The notes under the pieces were generated by a model. It had not been told where the DNA came from and made no database searches. It was given only the letters and a program-made list of their open reading frames with translations. From contig NC_053139.1 in NCBI RefSeq assembly GCF_016808335.1, positions 40,234,464 to 40,298,463 on the forward strand: 64,000 nt of DNA, in the 5' to 3' direction. The DNA is from Panicum virgatum (taxonomy: Eukaryota; Streptophyta; Magnoliopsida; Poales; Poaceae). Position 1 is the stretch's first letter; each line of letters starts with the position of its first letter. Position numbers and translations under genes: made by a program. This document shows, piece by piece, positions 34,499 to 46,953 of the stretch.

Positions 34499-34991
34499 TG
34501 TTGGTGATATGCCCAAGAGCCCATCATCACAATACGGTTTAAAGGCCCAAAAGGATATTGATCCAAGAGGGATTAGGGTTACTAATGGGCCTATGAGATA
34601 GAAGCCCATTAGTACGCCCTATATATACGAGGGAGGGGCTAGGGGGGCGAAACCCTGAGAGCCGCGCCACCTCCTAGCCGCCGCCCCTCCCTCTCCCTCT
34701 CGGCCGCCGCCCTTGCCGTGCGTGCGGTGCTAGCACACCGACGCCCGGCGTTTCATCCCCGTACGTGTGGACTCCGTGGAGGCGCTGCTGCGACTGCTGC
34801 GCTGATCGGCTGTTGGGATCAAGTACGAGGAGCTCGGTTCCTGGGACGTGATCGACTACTTCCTCTACATCGACGCGCGACTTCTTCCGCTGCGCTGCGC
34901 GTCTAGTGGTAATGATCTATGATCTTCTACTCGCAAGTATCTTGGGTATATGCGGTAGTGATGCTAGCGTAGCCTACCCCGTTTCCCAACA
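34499..34991 (+). repeat. copia 5' LTR
   Basis: 493-bp direct terminal repeat of the copia element. It contains a TATATATACGAGGG motif near 34619, a plausible TATA box for the element's own transcript. Confidence 0.93.
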
Positions 34992-36469
34992 GTGGTACCA
35001 GAGCCATCTTGCGTAGTTTTTGGTCTGGATCTTTTGCATATAGGTGATATGTTGTTGTAGTAGATTGGATCTATTACTTTTGCACGGTTTGATTAGATCA
35101 ATTGGTCATAAGGGGTTAAAACTGGAGCGAGTTGATTGCGCGGCATGTGACAAAAGATTAGTTTATGTTCTTTCTCTGTTATGCATACGACATGTCCCTA
35201 CCGGCTGGAATCACCATCGGGACTAACTGTGTGCATAGTCAGCAGATTGAACCAACAGATCGAGGTCATGTGTAGATGCAGTCTTCTCAAGTGTAAAGTT
35301 TGCATGGTCAATGTGATTGACCTAGTGAAAATTGAGGCATTATGAATGGCTCGGATTTGAGGTGATGCGATCACTCTGATGAGATTTTCATAGAGATTCC
35401 ATAGATGCGATCTGTGTAATTCCGTGAGGTTTTCAGGGTGCTGCCCTGAGACCCGCGGGGGGCGGCTCCCCCTCGACCCCCCGCCCGCTGATCGGCCAGC
35501 AGGACCGCCGTTGCTTTCTCGCTGTAGCGGCTTCCCAAGCGCTACTTTGGTAGAACACGTCGTACGCCTAACTTGTTTTTGCAGGGTGTGATGTGAATGG
35601 TATGACCTCAATGTCATGTGATGATGTATGTGATGATTTGTGCAGCCTGTGTGTCACAAGTTAACACAACCGGGTTGAGGTTGCACCATTATTGTATAAC
35701 GACCTGCGTGTCGACTTGTGATGTTTGAATCCTCATGTAATTATTTCACTAGCTATTAGATATAGTAGCTTAGTATCTTTTCATGGAGGCTTCAATCATG
35801 ATGGCGATGATGATCACCACAAGATAGGACGGATGGCAATGGAGGTCACATTGGAGCCATGGCGATGGAGCCCATTGTGATGCAAGAGGCCATACTATTC
35901 ACAATATAATATGATTATATGCATGTGATGTTTATTTTCCTGTCATACTATTCTTTCATGCTTTTACATATGGTGGATGCTTTAATCATGATAGAATAGC
36001 TTCCCTCAGAAAAGGTTGAGTTTTTTTTATGCCTTTTACCAATAGCTGCACCTATAAATTTTGATCGTTGTGTGGTAGGTTTATCAAAGTAGAGTACCCT
36101 CAGCTATCACTTTTGTATAGGGTGGATGTCGGACATTCACAAGTATAGTATTGGTTTACTCAGCAAAGCTATCAAAACAGTTTTTGGGCTTTAAGGCATA
36201 GGGTTGGGGCCGGGGCATTGGATGCCACCCAACAAACAAGAGTCGCATAGAGATGTGATTAGTAATTTGTTGCTTACCTGTATCACTACTTTTCTAACCG
36301 TGATGCTAAAGCTCACTAGGATTTTAGTGATTATGGATCTTGAACCACTATATGTCATTAGAGGGAAGATGACTTTGATATAGTAGGTTGTCTTTTGTTA
36401 AATCAGTTAATGAAAGTCTTTTACATAAACTTAGTGCTGAAATCTTGCTTTACTTTAATGTTGTAGATC

Positions 36470-39400
36470 ATGTCTGCCAGTAACAATTCCGCTTTCAATT
36501 TGCGTTCTGTTCTTGAGAAAGAAAAGTTGAATGGAACAAACTTTATTGATTGGTACCGCAACCTGAGAATTGTTCTCAGGCAAGAGAAAAAGGAGTATGT
36601 TCTTGAGCAGCCATATCCTGATGATCTCCTTGACAATGCAACTGCTGCTGATCGTAGAGCTTATGAGAAGCACTGCAATGACTCACTTGATGTCAGCTGT
36701 CTGATGCTCGCCACCATGTCCCCTGATCTGCAGAAGCAGTATGAGCATGCGGATGCTCATACCATGATCGAGGGGCTGCGTGGGATGTTTCAGAACCAAG
36801 CCAGGACTGAGAGGTTCAATATCTCAAAGTCCTTGTTTGCGTGCAAGCTGGCAGAAGGTAGCCCGGTCAGTCCTCATGTGATCAAAATGATTGGTTACAT
36901 TGAGACTTTGGACAGACTTGGTTCTGAACTTCACCAAGACTTGGCTGCTGATGTTATTCTCCAGTCGCTCCCAGCGAGCTATGAGCCTTTTATCATGAAC
37001 TTTCTGATGAATGGCTTGGATAAAACATTGAGTGAGTTGCATGGGATGCTAAAGACAGCAGAGGAGAGCATTAAGAAGAATCCCAATCATGTGATGATGA
37101 TTCAGAAAGGGAACAAAAAGAGGAAACGTTGGACGCCCCCTAATCCCAAAGGTAAAGGCAAGGAAAAGAGTTCCGGTGGTGAGTCCTCGGGCTCTAAGCT
37201 AAAGCCAGCACCTAAGGTCAAATCTGGCCCTACTTCTGAGGATGAATGCTTCCACTGTCATGAAAAGGGAGATTGGTCTAGGAACTGCAAGAAGTACTTG
37301 GAAGAAAAGAAGAAGAAGAAGGGAAGTGAGACTTCCACTTCAGGTATAAATGTTATAGAAATAAATGTTGCATTATCTTCTAGTGAATCATGGGTATTTG
37401 ATACTGGATCGATGATTCACACTTGCAAATCGTTGCAGGGTCTAAGTGAGACTAGAAGATTTGCAAGAGGCGAGTTGGACGTTCGTGTCGGCAACGGCGC
37501 AAAGGTTGCGGTGTTGGCAGTCGGCACCTACCACTTGTCTCTACCCTCCGGATTAGTTTTGGAATTAAATAATTGTTATTGCATTCCTGCTTTGAGCAAG
37601 AACATTATTTCTTCTTTATGTTTGGAAGAAGTTGGTGATTTTAAGATTGTAATAGAGAACAAACATTGTTCTATTTTTTGCAATGGTATTTTTATGCTCA
37701 TTGTCCATTGGTGAATGGATTATATGTTCTTGATCTTGAGGATAAATCTGTCTGTAACATTAATACTAAGAGGCTTAGACCAAATGATTTGAATCCCACT
37801 TTTATTTGGCATTGTCGCTTAGGTCATATAAATGAGAAGCGCATTGAACAACTCCATAAAGATGGATTGTTAAGCTCATTTGATTTTGAATCATTTGACA
37901 CATGTGAGTCTTGTTTGCTTGGAAAGATGACCAAAGCGCCTTTCGCTGGTCATAGTGAAAGGGCGAGTGACTTGTTGGGACTTGTACATACCGATGTATG
38001 TGGACCAATGAGCTCAATAGCCAGAGGTGGTTTTCAGTACTTCATTACTTTCACTGATGACTTTAGTAGATATGGCTATATCTACTTAATGAGACACAAG
38101 TCTGAATCGTTTGAAAAGTTCAAAGAATTTCAGAATGAAGTACAAAATCAATTAGGCAAGACAATTAAATTTCTGCGATCTGATCGTGGAGGAGAATATT
38201 TGAGCATTTGAAGCAATGTGGAATTATTCCGCAGCTAACTCCGCCCGGAACGCCTCAATGGAATGGGGTATTCGAACGGAGGAACTGAACCTTGTTAGAC
38301 ATGGTTAGGTCCATGATGAGCCAAGCTGATCTTCCATTGTCATTTTGGGGTTATGCTCTTGAAACTGCTGCGTTCACACTGAATAGGGTTCCAAGTAAGT
38401 CTGTTGAGAAGACACCATATGAGATGGACTGGGAAGCATCCCGGATTATCTTTTCTCAAAGTTTGGGGATGTGAGACTTATGTCAAACGTTTGATGTCAG
38501 ATAAGCTCACTCCAAAGTCAAACAAATGCTTCTTTGTGGGGTATCCTAGGGAAACCAAAGGATATTATTTTTACAATAAGGCGGAAGGCAAAGTGTTTGT
38601 CGCTCGTAATGGTGTTTTCTTAGAAAAGGAGTTTCTCTCAAAAGGATTTAGTGGGAGCAAGGTGCAACTTGAAGAAATTCAAGAAACACCCGAAACTGTT
38701 TCAGCAACCACTGAACATCCACGGGATGTGCAAGATGTTGCACAACCCGTAGTTGAGGCACCAACCCCACGAAGGTCTATAAGGGTACGTCGCGCTACTG
38801 ACAAGCTCAACCTCCTTATTACGGAGGAGTGCCACGTATTATTGATGGAAAATGATGAGCCCTTGACCTACAAAGAAGCAATGATGGGACCCGACTCCGA
38901 CAAATGGCTTGAAGCCATGGAATCCGAGTTAAAATCCATGCATGATAATCAAGTTTGGAACTTGGTCGATCAAATTGACAGTGTGAGACCTGTCGACTGT
39001 AAGTGGATTTTTAAGGAAAAATTAGACATGGATGGAAATGTTCACATCTATAAGGCACGATTGGTGGCGAAAGGTTTCCGACAAATTTAAGGTGTTGACT
39101 ATGAGGAAATCTTTTCGCCCGTCGCAATACTAAAGTCTGTTCGGATTCTCCTAGCAATTGCCGCATATTATGACTATGAGATATGGCAAATGAATGTCAA
39201 AACCGTTTTCCTTAATGGACATCTAGGTGAGGATGTGTATATGACACAGCCTGAAGGTTTTGTCGATCCTAAAAATGCTGGGAAAATATGTAAGCTTCAG
39301 AGGTCTATCTATGGATTGAAGCAAGCATCTCGGAGTTGGAATATTCGTTTTGATGAAGTAGTTAAAGGTTTGGTTTCATCAAGAATGAAGATGAGCCTTG

Positions 39401-40430
39401 TGTTTACAAAAAGGCTAGTGGGAGCGCACTTGTGTTTCTGGTCCTATATGTGGATGACATATTACTGATCGGAAATGATATTCCAATGCTTGAAGCCGTT
39501 AAAACCTCATTGAAAAAGAGTTTTTCGATGAAGGATTTAGGAGAGGCGGCTTATATTCTGGGTATTAGGATCTATAGAGATAGATCAAAAAGGCTAATTG
39601 GATTAAGCCAAGACACGTACATTGACAAGATATTGAATCGGTTCAATATGCAAGATTCCAAGAAAGGTTTCTTGCCAATGTCACATGGCATTACTCTAAG
39701 CAAGAGTCAGTGTGCTACGACACCTGATGAGCAAAAGAGGATGAGTACGATTCCTTATGCTTCAGCCATAGGGTCGATCATGTATGCTATGCTTTGCACG
39801 CGCCCAGATGTTTCCTTTGCTCTAAGTGTTACGAGCAGGTATCAGTCAGATTTCGGTGAACCTCACTGGACAATTGTAAAGAGTATCCTTAAGTACTTGA
39901 GAAGAACTAAGGATATGTTCCTAATATTTGGAGGCGAAGATGAGCTCCTTGTAAAGGGTTACACCGATGCTAGTTTTCAAACAGACAAAGATGACTCCAA
40001 ATCGCAATCCGGTTTTGTTTTCTGCCTCAATGGTGAGGCAGTGAGCTGGAAGAGTTCTAAGCAAGATACGGTAGCTGATTCGACGACAGAGGCCGAGTAT
40101 ATTGCAGCTTCCGAAGCTGCAAAAGAAGCTGTTTGGATCAGAAAGTTTGTTTCTGACTTGGGTGTTGTTCCTAGTGCGTCCAGTCCAGTGGACCTCTATT
40201 GTGATAATAGTGGTGCCGTTGCACTAGCAAAGGAGCCTAGAACAACTAAGAAGTCCAGACATATACTGCGGAAGTATCACCTCATCCGTAACTTTGTTGA
40301 GAGAGGTGATGTGAAGGTTTGCAAGGTGCACACGGATTCAAACGTTGCTGATCCGTTGACGAAGCCTCTCCCACAACCAAAGCATGAGGCGCACATGAGA
40401 TCTATGGATATTAGATACTTACATCAGTGA
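36470..40430 (+). pseudogene. copia gag-pol, interrupted by frameshifts and stops
   Basis: Order is copia-type: a gag/UBN2-like region (36470 to about 37100), a zinc knuckle (37248-37289), an aspartic protease (WVFDTGS, about 37390), GAG-pre-integrase (HCRLGHINEKRI; CESCLLGK), the integrase core (HTDVCGP, TDDFSRY, QWNGVFERRN), a reverse transcriptase with the YVDD box (about 39448) and RNase H to the stop at 40430. The frame is lost at least at about 37690 (shift), 38200 (small deletion), 38286-38288 (TGA), about 38450 (shift), 39088-39090 (TAA) and about 39385 (shift). The knuckle also has Asp in place of the expected His. No functional polyprotein can be made. Confidence 0.93.
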
Positions 40431-41382
40431 TTCTAGTGTGTGTGGGAGATTTTTGTGTCATGAGTATGTTTATGTAATGATAAATAATTGTTATTTGTTC
40501 TATGGATGATTATTTTTACATTGATTATCAAGTATGTGACTTGTTCCTGAAACTCTTTGTTGACAATGATATGATTCTAAATTATCCCTAGTTTATGTCG
40601 TTGTGTGGGACAACAACGACGTTGAGACTAGCACATGCATTAATTGATGATCATGTTTCACGGATCATGGATATGGAGATATCGGATTAATGATGTGGAC
40701 ACATGTTGGTGAACATGGTGTTGGATTGACCCACTCCAAGACAATGTTGGGATTGTTATTTTGTATGTGCCATCAGTTGTTCTTGAGTGTTATACCTACT
40801 GGATCCTTAGACCTGAGATCGCCATTATTTCTCACTGTGTGTAGTGGTGCATCTTGGGGCTACTAAACGCTACTCCGTGACTGGGTAGTTACAAAAGTAG
40901 CTTACAGGTGTGTCACGAAACATGGAATGGGATGTGAGCGGATCAAGATGGAATTTGCCCCTCCTAGATAACGGGAGAGATATCTCTGGGCCCCTCGAGA
41001 TAGTTGGATTTGAAAGTGCATGGCCATGCCAAAGTGATTAAAGAGTTAATCATGATGACTAAAGGTTAGTTATGATTAGAATCCACTATTAGATCGAGAG
41101 AATGGTCGAGCTATCACAAAGGTGGCACGCATCTCGCTTTGAGCTTGACTGGTATCGTGTGGCAAAGGGATCGGTGTATGAGTATATCTAAGGTTCGGCC
41201 GATATGATCTTTATGTGTATTTGTGAGTCACTATGCCCTGCTAGGTGCCGCTATTGACTTGTGTTTCGGAAATGATTTCCGATCACGACCACCTACACAT
41301 GAACCTAACGGGTCACACACTTAAGGGGTTTGGAATGTTGGAAAACTTGCATGTATAGTTGTCTCTAGTGCAAGTGGGAGAT

Positions 41383-41870
41383 TGTTGGTGATATGCCCAA
41401 GAGCCCATCATCACAATACGGTTTAAAGGCCCAAAAGGATGTTGATCCAAGAGGGATTAGGGTTACTAATGGGCCTATGAGATAGAAGTCCATTAGTACG
41501 CCCTATATATACGAGGGAGGGGCTAGGGGGGCGAAACCCTGAGAGCCGCGCCACCTCCTAGCCGCCGCCCCTCCCTCTCCCTCTCGGCCGCCGCCCTTGC
41601 CGTGCGTGCGGTGCTAGCACACTGACGCCCGGCGTTTCATCCCCGTACGTGTGGACTCCGTGGAGGCGCTGCTGCGACTGCTGCGCTGATCGGCTGTTGA
41701 GATCAAGTACGAGGAGCTCGGTTCGTGGGACGTGATCAACTACTTCCTCTACATCGACGCGCGACTTCTTCCGCTGCGCGTCTAGTGGTAACGATCTATG
41801 ATCTTTTACTCGCAAGTATCTTGGGTATATGCGGTAGTGATGCTAGCGTAGCCTATCCCGTTTCCCAACA
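41383..41870 (+). repeat. copia 3' LTR
   Basis: 488-bp partner of 34499-34991. The 5-bp length difference comes from a CGCTGCGCTGCGCG versus CGCTGCGCG deletion near 41780. Confidence 0.93.
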
Positions 41871-41910
41871 CATGTAAGTCTGCATCTATACTGTATTTCG
41901 TAAAAAAAAA
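41871..41910 (+). mobile_element. SINE 3' end with A tail (right half of the split SINE)
   Basis: After the second CATGT the sequence reads aagtctgcatctatactgta, then tttcgt and nine A. This is the expected 3' end of the SINE that begins at 34225. Confidence 0.7.
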
Positions 41911-43033
41911 TTATACACACAACAATAAAACTAAGAAAAAAGGGTGAAAAATAATAGGCCAGGAAGAGATGATGTGAGAAGATCATCACTCGAAGGAGTT
42001 AATCTGTTTACAGAGTCACGTGACGTAGAACTTGAAAACTAGATCTGTTGGAAACCGTTCACCGTGACATACTAGCAGCGCACGCGTGCTAACTAAGGAA
42101 ATCGGCGTCCGGGCGGCTGGATGGCGCTTTCAGCTGCTGCTTCATCAGCCACACACACACACACATTTTCACCTCTACTAACTCTTTCCGCTGCAGTGTT
42201 CAGTGATTCAGTCGTGAACGAACCCGGCCGACGCACCAAATGTCGCCGTCAAAGCTCTTCGTCGACGCTAAATTTTCCAAGAGACGGTGCTACACTTAAG
42301 CACAAGTATAGTTTGTCGATTATCCAAGAATTCTACATACGTTATGCAGGGGAAACAGTAGAGCACCTGAACGTGCAGTGGTTATCCCGGCCCCGGCCGG
42401 CCAGCAAATGAACAGAACAGAACTGAGCTTTGCCAACTGCCACCATGAACTGGTTGGTCCTTGGGGATAAATGCACGCGGCCTGACGGGGCCCAATAATG
42501 CAAATTCATCCACGCAATCAATGCGAAACAATACAATGATCCCCAATGCTCCATGATTTGTACCAGCCGGGGTCCCCAGCAGGAAGACGAAAACTCGGCT
42601 GTCTCATTCCTGTGCAAGCAAGCAGCTGCTACAGTGGCCTCTCCAATGTGAAAAGGCGCTGGAGTGGAGGATCCGACCAGACGAGAGCATCGAATCCATC
42701 CTCATGCATACGCATGCATCTCCGCCGTCCATGTATGGCTCTGGCTCCATGCCAAGCTGCTCATGCCCCTTCTGGGACGGCGACGACAGTGAAGCGAGCG
42801 AGCTAGCAGTAGTGCCACGCACATCACTGCCTGTTGTCGTAGCGTGTACGTGCATCGGTGCATGCATACGCCCGGCACATGTTCTCTTCCCTTTGCTGCT
42901 TGTCACATGGGCGTGTACGCTTGTTGGGTGGTCGGGCTAGTGCGTGCTCGATCTCCATCCATCAGTTGTGATTCGGTCGACCGATACGATCTCGACATGA
43001 CGACATGCATGCATGCATTTTTTCCGTTTTTTG
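41911..43033. other. Intergenic, no supported gene
   Basis: Only short ORFs without recognisable content. A (CA)n microsatellite is at about 42152-42164 and TGCATGCATGCA runs are near 43005-43018. Confidence 0.4.
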
Positions 43034-43440
43034 GTTTTTTTTATTCATGTCATTACAATTTTTTGACTTTGAAAGAATGCTATTACTATTCACGTTATTG
43101 AAAACTTGCCATTATAATTTTTCACTTATTTGAACCGTGTCATTTTATACGTCTGTGATGCCCTTGGAACCACTCGCAGACCCGCGTATTTTCGTATGGC
43201 CTAAAATACCCCTACAACTTCTCTCTCTTCCACTCACTGACGTGTGGGAGAGAAGCAGTAGGGGTATTTTGGGCCATACAAAAATACTCAGGTTTGCAAG
43301 TGGGTCCAAGAACATCAAAGACATATAAAATGGCATGATTCAAGGAAATGAAGAATTGTAATGACAAGTTTCCAATAATGTGAAAAGTAATAGCATTCTT
43401 TCAAAATCAAAAAATTATAATGGCAGAAATCCAAAAAAAC
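43034..43440. mobile_element. Long-hairpin (foldback) MITE, about 407 bp
   Basis: Two arms of about 190 bp (43034 to about 43227 and about 43248 to 43440) are inverted copies with roughly 85 percent identity by eye and a short loop. As a result, near-identical short ORFs appear on both strands (43137-43328 plus and 43145-43336 minus). No target duplication is clear because both ends sit in T- or A-runs. If transcribed, the RNA would fold into one long stem. Confidence 0.8.
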
Positions 43441-44720
43441 TTTTTTTTCCCATCACATCTAATGCATGAATGAGTAATGGATGGATGGCGTCGTCTTTAG
43501 CAACATGATTAGTTTAGCTGTGGGTATTAGTAGTAGTGCAGTCGCTTTCATGGTCGAGGAAATGATTGGGCTGCTTTTGTATATATGTATATATACATAT
43601 CCAGTGACCGCCCCAGCCCCCAGCTGAAGTGTGTTGCTTGTTTAATTTAACGTACGTCACGTCATGGACGGACAGCAGGTTTGCTGGCGTGGACAAAACA
43701 TATGTACTGCGCATTAATAATAAGCATTATTGGACGAATACATGCACGTGAGATGACGATGCTACGTGAGACAGTAGTTAGTCTGTCATAATCATCTGTT
43801 CGGCCTGCTCGCCGGTGACTGGTGCTGATTTGTTGTGAGAGAAAAATATTGCTGACTAGTTGGTGCTGATTTGACGTGAGAAAAAAATAGTTGCAGGCGA
43901 ACACAATGAATTTTGAAAATCATGCTGCAATGGACTGGAGCTAGCTAGCTGCCCGCAACTGATGGTCACCATCGAAGGCACTGTAGTGCAGTGGCCTGGC
44001 CTGTATATAAATTCAGTGGTGGTCGCTGCTCGGCTTTCGGAAGGACTACAATGCATGCATGCATGTGGGTACTTGGTGAGTGGTATGTGTCTACGTGTAC
44101 AGGAAAATCAAGTACAGATTGAGACGGTACACGACCGAGACGTGCACTCTTGCCCATCGGATCTTTGTCCTGGAAAACAAGCACGTGTCACCGGAGAAAA
44201 TAGCACACCGGCCGATCACTTCCAGCTCTTTTTTCAGGGTTATTATTTCTAGTATACTCACTGAAGCACGAGTTGTTATTTCGGTAGATTTCATTCATTT
44301 GGTCAATAAATAATAAAGGAAAAGTATTTTTTTCATCACCTGTAAGGAAAAGGAACATATATACAGTCGATAGATCTCCCCATGTCAGTGGCACGTCTAA
44401 CTGAAAAAAAACTGACGTGGCAATGAGGCAGCAAGTCCTATATACGACATGCAGCATGCACGTCTTCTAAGAATAATAAAAATGTTTTTCAAAAAAAAAA
44501 AGAATAATAAAAATAAATACCTATGTATAAAGTATTTTCACTTGAGATATACATTCATTACTTTCTTTCAAAAAAAAAGTTTGGCAACATAACATTGTGC
44601 GACGCGCGTGTGAAAATGATTGGTTTGGATCGGGGTACGTACTGTTCATACCAATGCTCCTCTATCAGCTCTCGTCCCTCTATCTGGCTTTTGTTGGGGC
44701 GTTGCGCTGCATGTGATTAT
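43441..44720. other. Intergenic with short repeats
   Basis: An imperfect direct repeat (TGGTGCTGATTTG...GTGAGA) occurs at 43821-43852 and 43861-43892. No supported gene. Confidence 0.4.
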
Positions 44721-45065
44721 GGGGGCGTTTAGTTCCATACACAAAAATTTTTGGATGTCACGTCGCTAGTTTGACCGGATGTCGGGAGGGTTTTTCGGAC
44801 ACTAATTAAAAAACTAATTTCAGAACTCACTTGGAAACCACGAGACGAATCTTTTGAGGCCTGTGACCGCATCTATAGGACATGTGGGTTACTGTAGCAC
44901 TTATGGCTAATCACGCACTAATTAGACTTAAAAAATTCGTATCGTCATGTACATCCAAACTGTGTAATTAGTTTTCTTATTTAATTACATTTAGCGTTTC
45001 ATACATGTGTTTAAAGGGGAGGTGAAAATTTTTGGGTGAAAATTTTTGGGAACTAAACGGCCCCA
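44721..45065. mobile_element. MITE with TTTAGTT terminal repeats (copy 2)
   Basis: Starts GGGGGCGTTTAGTTCC and ends GGGAACTAAACGGCCCC. The interior matches the element at 26545-26878 in the same orientation. The target duplication is ambiguous (possibly TAT). Confidence 0.75.
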
Positions 45066-46584
45066 TATGTGATGAGGTGCAGGACGGGCCACATGGGGGA
45101 TCCTCCATCATCATGTCACCATGATGCGAGCGTGAGGTCGATCGATATTGGCCTGGAGGAGGATCGTCTGACGGGAAAGTCGAGTGAAAAAAAGAAGAAG
45201 AAGTGGCTCATCTCACCTGGGATTCCTATGATGTACTGCTGATGCTGTCCTTCTGTGCTCGAGTGCAAATGCATCTTTTTTTTCTTTTTCCAAAATCTTT
45301 ATAGACTCGTGCAGCAGGGTGCATCGATCTTGGTAGGGTTTCATCATTGGCTCTCTGTGGGGATGGTGGTTGGTTGATTAATTACTGCCCGGCCGTGGAA
45401 TCTGGGTTAATGGGTGGGCTCATGCTAGGACTCAGAGCTGCCCTAAACAAACATTCTCATCTCAGGGTAAAAAGATTCTTTTGTTAGTTTACTCCTGTTT
45501 TGCTTTGCTTTATCCAAAAGACCACCTTCTTTGCTGGACCTGCAGGGTTAAAACGATCTTTAACCAGCACATTCCATCCTTGAGTATGAAGGCATCCTGT
45601 AATTTAATGTCCAGTCATGGTAACTTGCTTCAGCAGCAGCAGTACACTAGTACCATGGCCAGAAGAAGTCACTGCATGTTGGTCCTCATGTCCAGCTACC
45701 ATGGTCAAAAAGGAAAAAAAAATACTGTACCTAGCCCTGGATACCAATGCCCTTGCAGTACATCAACGGCCACACTGTACAGAGTTTACCCATGGCCAGC
45801 ACTCGTACCGGCACTTTCAGATCTAGCGACTACTCTACTTATTACTCCTGTCCTGCACGCTTAGCAGCGAAGAATTCAGACAGGCGCCAGCTGCAGCCTG
45901 CAGATCGGGCCTGGAGCCGGAGCCGGACAAGCGCATCCACCAGTACCAGCGAGTTAAACAAGCAGTGCGATGCGAGGTTACGACAGATCCCTACGGTTAA
46001 AAGCCAGTTCACATGCACCCGGCCGTACACATTCCTCAATACCTTAATTAATTTACCTTTGGCCGCACGCTAAGCTGGCCGTCCGTGGCCGCGGCCGCAC
46101 GCCGGCGGCCTGGTCACATGCGCGCATCGCGCGGCGAGCTCCGGTGGCGCCCTCGCTTGGACGCGGCCGCGACCGGCAGTGCCGCGCCAGGGGAAGCGAC
46201 AAGGCCACCGCGCCGGGGCTGCCCGTTGCGCTTGGCCGCCACCGGCGATCCTCCCCGGCCGGCCTCGCCGTCTCTCAAGTCTGAAACCTCTGGAGGTTAC
46301 AGACAACGGACAAGGGAATAGGGCTACACACAAGTCAAAATCCCTGTCTGAAAACGTCAACAACAACTGACCTCAACACTAACCTTGCCTCGGTCTGCAT
46401 CTAATCTACCAGACGGTGGCGGTCTGAAACGTTGTGCAGCAGGTTGAATCCTGATATTTTTTTTAGAAAAAAAGAATTTAAATCACCCTGCCGTCCCTGC
46501 GCGGTGGTCCTGGTCTGGCTGGATCTCTCATCCCCTTCCAGCTGCCTCTTGTCTCGCCTGCATCAATTCGGGGTCTCCTTTCCC
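45066..46584. other. Intergenic, no supported gene
   Basis: A GC-rich patch at 46070-46280 gives ORFs on several frames, none with a recognisable domain. Confidence 0.4.
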
Positions 46585-46953
46585 ATGGAGGATCGGACGA
46601 GGACACGCCACCTCAGCATTCCGGGTTCCTCGAGGCTAGCGCACCCACGCGCAAATGGAGCATGGTCCCCGCCGGCTCGTCGTCGTCGTCGTCGTCTGGC
46701 GAGGTTTACTGCTGCCGTCGGCGCCAGCGTCTCACCATCTCCATCTGCGTCATCACTGGCATTGCTGCCGTGGTGGCAGCGGTGGCAGCAGTGGCCTCCA
46801 GCTAGCTTTGCACAGGGAGGGCACAGCAGCAGCCAGCAACCACCCCTTCCAAGAACAATAACCCTGGCCTCGGTGAGGGCGGCCATGGCGTGCTCGTCCT
46901 TCCGGGCACCGCCGTCTGTCCTGGGAACAGGGCGCATGGTGTCAGCGCCGTAA
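46585..46953 (+). CDS. Hypothetical 122-aa ORF, unrecognised
   Basis: An ATG in fair context (cccATGg) follows a pyrimidine-rich leader-like stretch. It opens a 122-residue frame rich in Arg, Ser, Pro and Ala, with a poly-Arg run and a hydrophobic 'ASSLALLPWW' segment. The opposite strand is also open over the same bases, so GC bias may explain both. I recognise no family, and this may be noise. Confidence 0.15.
   Translation: MEDRTRTRHLSIPGSSRLAHPRANGAWSPPARRRRRRLARFTAAVGASVSPSPSASSLALLPWWQRWQQWPPASFAQGGHSSSQQPPLPRTITLASVRAAMACSSFRAPPSVLGTGRMVSAP

Larger units (their letters stand above)
34499..41870 (+). mobile_element. Ty1/copia LTR retrotransposon, full-length but decayed
   Basis: The 5' LTR is 34499-34991 (493 bp) and the 3' LTR is 41383-41870 (488 bp). 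Both start TGTTGGTGATATGCCC and end TTTCCCAACA. They differ by about ten substitutions and one 5-bp indel, so the insertion is not recent. A primer-binding site complementary to tRNA-Met (TGGTACCAGAGC, 34993-35004) follows the 5' LTR, and a purine tract (AAGTGGGAGAT) precedes the 3' LTR. A perfect 5-bp target duplication, CATGT, flanks the element (34494-34498, 41871-41875). The internal gag-pol is described separately. Confidence 0.95.

Noticed and set aside
34620..34910. Short ORFs in the GC-rich part of the copia LTRs (also about 41560-41815)
   Set aside because: They lie inside terminal repeats and are not conserved as frames between the two LTR copies.
43137..43336. Two near-identical 63-codon frames on opposite strands
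   Set aside because: They are the mirror image of the hairpin element's arms, not a gene pair.
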